DNA of 64,000 bases from Sphingomonas sp. CL5.1 (GTDB taxonomy: Bacteria > Pseudomonadota > Alphaproteobacteria > Sphingomonadales > Sphingomonadaceae): positions 2,721,001-2,785,000 of the forward strand of contig NZ_CP050137.1 of NCBI RefSeq assembly GCF_013344685.1, written 5' to 3'. Within the stretch, counting starts at the first letter, position 1. Each line of letters starts with the position of its first letter. The position numbers and the translations under genes were made by a program. The notes under the pieces were generated by a model. That model saw nothing but the letters and a program-made list of their open reading frames with translations, did not search any database and had not been told where the DNA came from. Shown here one piece after another: positions 53,504 through 60,289 of the stretch.

Positions 53504-54283
53504 TTACTCCGCGACCAGCGCGAGCACGCGCAAGGGACTACCCGAGCCGCCCGCGATTTTGAGCGGGGCTGAGACGATCACCGCGCCGGTCGGCGGAAGC
53601 TGGTCGAGGTTCTGGAGGCACTGCAGGCCATAGCGGCCCGCGCCGTGGAACAGGGTGTGCGCGGGATAGGGCGGGTCCATCAGATGTGCCTGACCGGCAT
53701 CGGTGCCGATCGTCTCCACGCCGAAGCCGTGCGCGTCACGTTCCTCGATCAGGAAGCGGCACGCCTCCGGGTCCGGCCCCGGCGTGTGTGCGCCGTCCTC
53801 ACGGCGGTTGGTGTAGGCGTCCACGTCGCGCTTCGACCAGTCGGTGCGGAACAGCACCCAGCTACGCGGCGGGATGCGGCCATGCTTCGCCTCCCACGCC
53901 TCGATCACTTCGCGGGTCAGGACGAAATCGGCGTCCGCCGCGCATTCGGCCGAACAGTCGATCACCACGGCGGGCGCGATGAAATTCTCCGGCGCGATCG
54001 CATCGACGGTGTTGGCCGGCAGGTCCTTGCCCGTCACCCAATGGATCGGCGCGTCGAAATGCGTGCCGGTATGCTCGCCGACAGTGAAGTTGTTCCAATA
54101 CCAGGCGACGCCGCGCTCGTCATAGCGCGAAATCTCCTCGCGGCTGAACGCGGCGGTCTGGCCGAACGGCTCTGGCAGGACGAGGAGCGGCGTGTCCTCC
54201 GACAGCATCTGCGTCAGGTCGACGGTGCGGATCGAGCCGTTGGCGACGGCCTGCGCGAACTGGGTGAGCGTGGCGAGCGACAT
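53504..54283 (-). CDS. Cyclase-family hydrolase (isatin hydrolase / kynurenine formamidase-like)
   Basis: A 259-residue protein. The metal-binding motif HTGTHFDAPIHW (about 90-101) and PPRSWVLFRTDWSKR are characteristic of the cyclase superfamily (PF04199): kynurenine formamidase and Mn-dependent isatin hydrolase. IGTDAGQAHL and FHGAGRYGLQCLQNL also match. RBS AGAGGA precedes the ATG at 54283, giving a shorter product than the longest frame. The direct downstream neighbours encode an indolepyruvate-type oxidoreductase, so hydrolysis of isatin to isatinate (2-aminophenylglyoxylate) would supply its substrate; this is inference. Confidence 0.88.
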   Translation of the reverse strand: MSLATLTQFAQAVANGSIRTVDLTQMLSEDTPLLVLPEPFGQTAAFSREEISRYDERGVAWYWNNFTVGEHTGTHFDAPIHWVTGKDLPANTVDAIAPENFIAPAVVIDCSAECAADADFVLTREVIEAWEAKHGRIPPRSWVLFRTDWSKRDVDAYTNRREDGAHTPGPDPEACRFLIEERDAHGFGVETIGTDAGQAHLMDPPYPAHTLFHGAGRYGLQCLQNLDQLPPTGAVIVSAPLKIAGGSGSPLRVLALVAE

Positions 54284-54314
54284 GGTTCCTCTCCTGTCGG
54301 CTGTTTCGAGTCGA

Positions 54315-54343
54315 ACATTGCCCGAAAAAACGTGCATGTGCAA
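54315..54343 (-). promoter_or_regulatory. Candidate promoter and MarR operator ahead of the cyclase operon
   Basis: On the minus strand TTGCAC (54343-54338), 17 bases, CAATGT (54320-54315) give a plausible sigma-70 promoter. The inverted repeat TGCATGTGCA (54333-54342) overlaps the -35 box. It is in the divergent region with the MarR gene that starts at 54393. Confidence 0.4.
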
Positions 54344-54392
54344 CTAAATTGACAGCGTTGCGGCGGGTGGGTCACGGCGATATGCGCAGCGC

Positions 54393-54881
54393 ATGAAAAA
54401 GCAGCCTGCCGACAGCCGGGGTCTGGGCGATCCGGGCACCACCGCATTCCGCGTCGGCAAATATCCTTTCTTCCTGCTCAACCGGCTGGTGAGCCGCTAT
54501 AACGGCGTGATCGAGCCGCGATTGCGCGCGATCGGGCTGGATATCCCTTACTGGCGCGTGCTGATGATCCTCGGCGAGGCTTCCCCGCGCGGCGTGCGCG
54601 ATCTCGCCGATGCGGCGGTGATCCCGCTCTCCACCATGACCCGCATCGTCCAGCGCATGGCGACCGCCGGGCTGGTCGAGGCCGGCCCCAGCGCGGAGGA
54701 TGCACGGGTGACGATGGTGAAGCTCACCGCGACGGGCGAGGAGAAGCTGGCCGAGGCGCGTTCCGCGACTTCGCCGGTCTATGCCCGGACGATCGACGGC
54801 CTGTCCGCGCGCGATTTCGACCGATTGGTCGACCTGCTGGAGCGGCTTCACGCCAATCTGGGGGATCAGGCGATGTCGTAG
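54393..54881 (+). CDS. MarR family regulator
   Basis: A 162-residue protein: winged helix IPYWRVLMILGEASPRGVRD, DAAVIPLSTMTRIVQRMA, wing SAEDARVTMVKLTATGE. It is divergent from the cyclase operon (start 54283) with a candidate operator between them. Its last 16 bases overlap the convergent ABM-like gene. Likely autogenous and local control of the locus. Confidence 0.9.
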   Translation: MKKQPADSRGLGDPGTTAFRVGKYPFFLLNRLVSRYNGVIEPRLRAIGLDIPYWRVLMILGEASPRGVRDLADAAVIPLSTMTRIVQRMATAGLVEAGPSAEDARVTMVKLTATGEEKLAEARSATSPVYARTIDGLSARDFDRLVDLLERLHANLGDQAMS

Positions 54882-55162
54882 CAGATCAATTCCGTCGCCC
54901 GTGGCTTTTCACGTGAGAGGGCCATCGCCGCGCCGAGTTCGCCGGGCAGCACGGCTCCGGCTTCGGCGCGCGCTTCGGGCGAGGTCCATTTCTCGACGAA
55001 ATAGCAGGCGTCGTGCTCGCGATCGACGAGGATCTGGACGCCGATCAGCCCTGGCCGTCCGATCATCTCCGCGCCCAGTGCGTGCAGCGCCTCGACCAGC
55101 GCGTCCATCTGTCCGGGCAGCGGCAGGAAGCGGTAATCGAAGGCGTGGAGCGGCCCCTTCAT
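54866..55162 (-). CDS. ABM-like (antibiotic biosynthesis monooxygenase-fold) small protein
   Basis: A 98-residue protein. Dimeric alpha-beta-barrel pattern typical of ABM proteins: FLPLPGQMDALVEALHALGA, GVQILVDREHDACYFVEKWT, SPEARAEAGA. Such proteins oxidise or isomerise aromatic substrates without cofactor, or have no known role. Start overlaps the racemase-like gene stop (ATGA at 55159). Overlaps the MarR gene by 16 bases at its 3' end. Last gene of the minus-strand operon from 60109. Confidence 0.75.
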   Translation of the reverse strand: MKGPLHAFDYRFLPLPGQMDALVEALHALGAEMIGRPGLIGVQILVDREHDACYFVEKWTSPEARAEAGAVLPGELGAAMALSREKPRATELICYDIA

Positions 55163-55830
55163 GCAACCCCCGATGATGCGTGGTCGATCGCGGAGAAGAT
55201 ATCATGGACCGGCAATCGCACCGCATCGGCGATGGTGTCGCGATAGGGCGACAGGTTGGTGCATTCGAGGATGATCGCCTCCATCGAAGGAGAGCGCGCG
55301 ACGAAATCCGTAATCGCGCGGAGGATTTCCACCCGCGCGATATCGGGCGAGAAAGCGTCGCACGGGACCGCGCCGGTGAGTGCCCGATAGAGATAATGGT
55401 CGCCCCCCAGTCCGTGGAAGGCGACCCCCTCGATCCGCTCGCCGAACGTGCGCCGCCATAGGGGCAGGAAGCCCAGCTCGACGCTGACGACGCCCACGCC
55501 GCCGGGGTATTGCGCCCGCAGGTGGTCGAGCAGGCATAGGGCGGAACTGACGAACGGCACCGGGCTGTCGGCCTCCAGCCTTGCCTGCCACGGCCAGAGC
55601 ATCCCGCAGGACGTGGCGATGCATCGCGCCCCACACGCCACCAAAATGTCGCGGGCGCGTAGCAACGCGTCGAGCGACGAGGGGAGGAGGCCCTCGCGCA
55701 TCTCGCGCAGGAAATCCTGGAAGGCGATCGCCTCGTAGAGCGTGCCTTCGGGCATCGACGCCGCATCGCCGATTTCGCCCGGCACACGCGGGACGCTCGA
55801 ATTGGCGACGATGACGCCGAGGTCAGCCAT
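55159..55830 (-). CDS. Asp/Glu racemase superfamily protein (racemase, isomerase or arylmalonate-decarboxylase-like)
   Basis: A 223-residue protein. Two catalytic-type cysteines are visible in the expected places: IATSCGMLW (about residue 74) and IILECTNLSPY (about residue 188), with GVGVVSVELGFLPLWRRTF between. The superfamily includes Asp/Glu racemases, hydantoin racemase, maleate isomerase and arylmalonate decarboxylase. Which reaction is done here cannot be told. Eight-base overlap with the upstream FAD gene (55823-55830). Confidence 0.82.
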   Translation of the reverse strand: MADLGVIVANSSVPRVPGEIGDAASMPEGTLYEAIAFQDFLREMREGLLPSSLDALLRARDILVACGARCIATSCGMLWPWQARLEADSPVPFVSSALCLLDHLRAQYPGGVGVVSVELGFLPLWRRTFGERIEGVAFHGLGGDHYLYRALTGAVPCDAFSPDIARVEILRAITDFVARSPSMEAIILECTNLSPYRDTIADAVRLPVHDIFSAIDHASSGVA

Positions 55831-57133
55831 GATCGGGCCAATGCCGCGAGATATGATCGGCGACCCGCGCGCCGCTCAGCGCCGCCCCGCCGAGTAGGGG
55901 CTGGTAGAGATAGTCGCCGGCGTAGAACACCCGCCGCTTCGACGCCTCCTGCAACGCGCGGAACCGCAACGCTTCCTGCCCGTAGCCCGGCATGAACAGC
56001 GGCGTCTTGCTGGCGATCTTCTGCACGAACCAACGCTTAGGTGCGGCGTGCAGCGCGGGGAACAGGCCGCGCATGTCAGCGAGGCAATAGTCCAGCACTT
56101 CGTCGTCGGCGATATCCACGCCCGAACGCTGCACGATCTCCGGCGCGACCGTCAGGGTGACGTGCGTCGCTGGCTGGCCATCGTCCGTCACCGCCGACAC
56201 CTTGGCGGCGGAAATCCAAGGGAAGCGCGGGCCGGACAGGAACCATTGCCCGCCGGGATGCGCGCCAGCGAACAGGCAATGGCAGTAGATGGTGGCGTTA
56301 TAGGTCACCCTGTCGAGGAACGCCCGTTCCTGCGCCGGCAAGGTCGAGACAAGGCCGGCGGCGCGATTACCCTCCACCGCGACGATCGCGAGGTCGAACC
56401 CGCGCGACTCGCCATCAGCCAGCGTCACCGTGCAGCCGCCTGCCTGTTCGGCGACGTCGAGCACCCTTACGCCGATCGTGACGCCCGCGTCCTCGCCCAG
56501 CTTCGCGGTGATCGCGCCGATGCCGCCGTCGATCGCCATCACCGACCGGTCGAACGCGAGCGCGCGCATCATGCTGATGAAGGTGGAAGGGGAGATGTCG
56601 TCCAGCGCCATGCCGCGCGCCGAGCGATAGACGATCCCGACCATCTTCTCCGTCAGCACGCGCCCCATGCGCGGCTCGCAGAAGGCGCGTAACGTCTCGC
56701 CGTCATGGGCAAGCGTGGAGCAGGCGTCGTCGCCGTCCGATCCGCGCGCGCCGAGCACGATTCCCGCCATGAACCGGCCGAGCCGGAATTTGTCCGCGAC
56801 CGAGAAGTCCCGGCTGGTCAGGAATTGCGGCGTCGGGGTCATGTCGACCGACCATTGCCCGCTTTCGGCGATGCAGCGCGCCTGCAATCGCGGCAGGCGG
56901 CGCGTGATGTGGCTCAGCCCGTTGTCGGCGAGCAGCGTCCGCATCGCCGGGCTGAAGCCGTAGAAGATGTTGGCGCCGCTGGTGAAGCGCATCCCCTCGC
57001 GTTCGCAATTCGCCGCGCGGCCGCCGACCGTCGCCTGCGCTTCGTACACGGTCACGTCATATCCGGCGCGCTTCAGGCGGGTCGCGGCCGACAGCCCGGC
57101 GATGCCCGCGCCGATCACGCAGACCGTGGTCAT
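55823..57133 (-). CDS. FAD-dependent amine-oxidase-family oxidoreductase
   Basis: A 436-residue protein. The FAD-binding dinucleotide fold CVIGAGIAGLSAATRLKRAG (about 5-24), then VYEAQATVGGRA (about 31-42), as in protoporphyrinogen oxidase, phytoene desaturase or amine-oxidase-like enzymes. C-terminal FAD contact FYAGDYLYQPLLGGAALSGA. Overlaps the ThDP-enzyme stop (ATGA at 57130) and the racemase gene. Substrate unknown; an indole or dioxindole oxidation step is a speculative fit with the locus. Confidence 0.82.
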   Translation of the reverse strand: MTTVCVIGAGIAGLSAATRLKRAGYDVTVYEAQATVGGRAANCEREGMRFTSGANIFYGFSPAMRTLLADNGLSHITRRLPRLQARCIAESGQWSVDMTPTPQFLTSRDFSVADKFRLGRFMAGIVLGARGSDGDDACSTLAHDGETLRAFCEPRMGRVLTEKMVGIVYRSARGMALDDISPSTFISMMRALAFDRSVMAIDGGIGAITAKLGEDAGVTIGVRVLDVAEQAGGCTVTLADGESRGFDLAIVAVEGNRAAGLVSTLPAQERAFLDRVTYNATIYCHCLFAGAHPGGQWFLSGPRFPWISAAKVSAVTDDGQPATHVTLTVAPEIVQRSGVDIADDEVLDYCLADMRGLFPALHAAPKRWFVQKIASKTPLFMPGYGQEALRFRALQEASKRRVFYAGDYLYQPLLGGAALSGARVADHISRHWPDHG

Positions 57134-58785
57134 CGGGCGAAGCAGCGCCCGTCGTTGTCCACCGGCACCTCGATCACGAACGGCCCCGGCGTGGCGGCGG
57201 AATGGCGCAGCGTCTCCATGAAATCCTCCAGCGATTCCACCCGGCGCGCAGGCACGCTCATGCTGGCGGCGAACGCGGCGAAGTCGATCGGCGCGAGATC
57301 GGTGCCGACCGTCCGGCCGAAATGGCGCCGCTGGTTGGCGGCGATCGCGGTGAAGCGCGAATCGTTGAAGACGATGCAGGTGACGTTCGCGTCATAGAGC
57401 CGCGCGGTCGCCAGCTCGAACCCCGACATGGCGAAGCAGCCGTCGCCCGCGAAGCACAGGACGCGCGCGCTCCGGTCGGTCATCGCCGCGCCGATCGCGG
57501 CGGGGAGGCCATAGCCCATCGCCCCGCTCTTGGGACCGAAATAGCGTTGCGGCCGGGCGGTCGTGAGATAGCGTTGCGGCAGATGCGCATAACGCCCCGC
57601 GCCGACGGTGAACGCCGCAGCAGCGGGGACGAGGGCGTTCACCACCTCAGCGATCGCGCGGGGATCGCCCGGCTCCAGCGGGCCGGGGATGGCGGTATAA
57701 TCCTTGCGCAATCGCCGTAGCCGGGCCTGCCATGCGCCCCATCCGGCGCGCGCTTCTACCCGGTTCAGCAGCGCGACCACCGATGCCGGTCGGCCGCCCG
57801 TCGCGCGGTCCACCGGATAGGCGCTGAACGCGTCCGCCGGATCGGTCGAGACGGCGGCGATGAAGCGCTCGCCCGCATTGAATAGCCGAAAACCCTGGAA
57901 GCTGCCGGGCGCGAAGGTATTGATCTCGGACAGCCGCGCGCCTGCAAGCAAGACGAAATCCGCCTCGTCGAGCGCGGCCATCAATTGCGGGTCCGCGCCG
58001 ATGCCGATCTCGCCGGCAGATGCTGCGCTGTCGTCGGCGAGGATATCGTTGAAGCGATAGGCGGAAACCGCCGGCACGCCCAGCCGCTCCAGCGCGGCGC
58101 GCAGGCCCGACGCATCGGCATCGCTCCACGCGCCGCCGCCGACGATCAACACCGGCTTCGCCGCGCGTTGCATCCGCGCGATCAGCCGCTCGGCATCGGC
58201 GGCGGGTATCTCGGGCGCGGCGATCAGCGGCCAGCCTTCGGCGCGGGCAGGGCGCGGTGTGACGGCTTCGTGCCACGCATTGTCGGACACGACCATTACG
58301 CCGACGCCCATGCGCGGCAGCATCGCGGCGTTGAGCGCGGCGGCGAACGTCTCCTCGATCCGGTCGGCCGCGGGGCAATAAACCGCGTGGCCGGTGATCG
58401 CGCGCAGCGTGCCGGCCAATTCGTCGCCCAGCATCACGTCCCGCCCGGTGTCATGCGCGATGCAGTCGCCGACGACCAGCAGCACCGGCGTCTCGTCGGT
58501 GCGGCAGCTATGCAGCGCGAGCGCGGCGTTGAGCGCGCCCGGCGCGCGTCCGACGAGGCACACGCCCGGCGCGCCGCGCATCGCGCCCGACACGCCCGCC
58601 ATCGTCACCGCCGCATTCTCGTGCCGGCAGGTGACGAGGCGGCTCGCCTCGCCATCGCCCTCTACCGCGTCGATCAGCTCCAGCACGCCCTCGCCCGGTA
58701 CATGGAAGATCGGCCCGGCAGTCGCGCGGCGGATCAGGTCCGCGAGCAGCTTCGCGCCGGTCAATTCCTGTCCCTCATGCTGCAT
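57130..58785 (-). CDS. ThDP-dependent enzyme of the acetolactate synthase / benzoylformate decarboxylase superfamily
   Basis: A 551-residue protein. ThDP-activating Glu in TCRHENAAVTMAGVSG (about 56), a central domain with PVLIVGGGAWSDADA, and the cofactor motif GDGCFAMSGFELATA followed by Asn (about 450-480, FNDSRF). It lacks the oxidoreductase [4Fe-4S] parts. Candidates include decarboxylases of aryl 2-oxoacids (isatinate, indolepyruvate) or carboligases. Eleven-base overlap with the MFS gene. Confidence 0.88.
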   Translation of the reverse strand: MQHEGQELTGAKLLADLIRRATAGPIFHVPGEGVLELIDAVEGDGEASRLVTCRHENAAVTMAGVSGAMRGAPGVCLVGRAPGALNAALALHSCRTDETPVLLVVGDCIAHDTGRDVMLGDELAGTLRAITGHAVYCPAADRIEETFAAALNAAMLPRMGVGVMVVSDNAWHEAVTPRPARAEGWPLIAAPEIPAADAERLIARMQRAAKPVLIVGGGAWSDADASGLRAALERLGVPAVSAYRFNDILADDSAASAGEIGIGADPQLMAALDEADFVLLAGARLSEINTFAPGSFQGFRLFNAGERFIAAVSTDPADAFSAYPVDRATGGRPASVVALLNRVEARAGWGAWQARLRRLRKDYTAIPGPLEPGDPRAIAEVVNALVPAAAAFTVGAGRYAHLPQRYLTTARPQRYFGPKSGAMGYGLPAAIGAAMTDRSARVLCFAGDGCFAMSGFELATARLYDANVTCIVFNDSRFTAIAANQRRHFGRTVGTDLAPIDFAAFAASMSVPARRVESLEDFMETLRHSAATPGPFVIEVPVDNDGRCFAR

Positions 58786-60109
58786 AAGCCACTCCCGCCA
58801 CCGGATGCTCGCGCCGCAGGCAGGCGCGCCACACGAGCAAGGGGCCGAATATGCCGCACAGGCCGATCACGACCGCCTCGCCCCACAAGATTCCGCCATG
58901 ATCGGCGAAGACATGCTGCGCAAGATAGCCGACCAGGAACGAGCTGATCGACAGGCCGATCACGTTGTTGACGAACAGCAGCCCGGCGGAGAACTGGCCG
59001 CGCAGCTCCGGCTCCACCGCCATTTGCAGCGAGCTGTTCTCCGACGGCATCGACATGGCGGCGAAGAAGGTGCCGAAGAACAGCAGCACCATCGACTGCC
59101 CATAGCTCGGCGCGAACAGCGACCCCAGCACCAGCCCCGCCGCCAGCAGCCCGGACACCGCACCGACGATATAAGGCGCGGCGGTGCGGAAGCGCGGATA
59201 GAGCCGGTTGGCGATCGCGCCGCTCAACAGCGCGCCGCACCCGCCGCCCAGCGCGAAGCAGATGCCGACGTCGCGGCCGACCACCTCCGCCGGCATCTGG
59301 AAGCGCGAGAAATAAAGCGCCGCGCTCCATCCGAGCAGGGTGTAGAGAACGCAGGCGAGCATCGTATAGCCGCCCATCATCATGCAGAAGAATTGCCAGC
59401 GATCGCGGAACACGCGGATCGCCGATACGCGCGGCGCCGCTATCTTGCGCGCGGCCGCCATCGCGCGCGTCTCGGCGCTGCGCTTGGGATCGCGCAGGAA
59501 CAGGGCGATCAGCACCGCGATGACATAGCCGGGCAGCCCCGCCGCGATGAAGGCGACGCGCCACACCTCATATCCGTCAAGCGGCGATCCGCCCGGCAGG
59601 CTGAGGAGATAGCCGCCCAGCAGATAGGAGAAGCCCGCGCCGAGGAACGACCCGAAGGAAAATGCCCCGATCGCGCCCGCGAGGCGGCGTTCCTCGATAT
59701 AGTCGGCGAGATAGGAGAGCATCGCCGGGGCCAGCGCCGCTTCGCCGGCGCCGACCAATGCGCGCATCACGAACAGCTCCGCGAAGGAATTGGCGAAGCC
59801 GCAGCCGACCGTCGCGCTGCTCCACACGATGATCGAGACCAGGATGATCGGCAGGCGATTGCGCTTGTCGGTCTGCGTCGCCATCGGGAAGGCGATCAGC
59901 CCGAAGATGCACGAGAAGGCGAAGCCGGTGAGCAGCGCGAACTGCGTCGTGTCGATGTTCAGGTCGTGCTTGATCGGGTTGATGAGGATCGACAGGATCT
60001 GCCGGTCGATGAACGACATCAGATAGGCGAACATGAACAGCACCGTCGCCACCAGCCAGTTCGGCCGCTTGCCGGCATAGTCCTGCGCGGTGCTGGAAAC
60101 TGGAATCAT
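58775..60109 (-). CDS. MFS transporter
   Basis: A 444-residue protein with 12 predicted membrane helices. MFS features: FMFAYLMSFIDRQILSILIN, ATQTDKRNRLPIILVSIIVW (loop 2-3 DRxGRR-like) and RALVGAGEAALAPAMLSYLA. Closest in style to aromatic or organic-acid MFS families such as the spinster/sugar-phosphate and aromatic acid group. Probably imports the locus's substrate across the inner membrane. TonB receptor gene lies 180 bases upstream on the same strand. Confidence 0.9.
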   Translation of the reverse strand: MIPVSSTAQDYAGKRPNWLVATVLFMFAYLMSFIDRQILSILINPIKHDLNIDTTQFALLTGFAFSCIFGLIAFPMATQTDKRNRLPIILVSIIVWSSATVGCGFANSFAELFVMRALVGAGEAALAPAMLSYLADYIEERRLAGAIGAFSFGSFLGAGFSYLLGGYLLSLPGGSPLDGYEVWRVAFIAAGLPGYVIAVLIALFLRDPKRSAETRAMAAARKIAAPRVSAIRVFRDRWQFFCMMMGGYTMLACVLYTLLGWSAALYFSRFQMPAEVVGRDVGICFALGGGCGALLSGAIANRLYPRFRTAAPYIVGAVSGLLAAGLVLGSLFAPSYGQSMVLLFFGTFFAAMSMPSENSSLQMAVEPELRGQFSAGLLFVNNVIGLSISSFLVGYLAQHVFADHGGILWGEAVVIGLCGIFGPLLVWRACLRREHPVAGVAYAA

Positions 60110-60289
60110 GGCGCGGGCCGCTTTCCTGATGAGGTGACCGGAGCCGGCGCCGCGGCCAACCGCCGTGCCCGCCGGCCTGTCTGCGCCGATAGCGCGTTTG
60201 ACGGGGAACAGGCGACGGCAAACGCCTCCCGCGTCATGCCCCGCGCCGGTCGGGCCGGGGCATATCGTGAGAGGCGCCGCCGCAATGCG

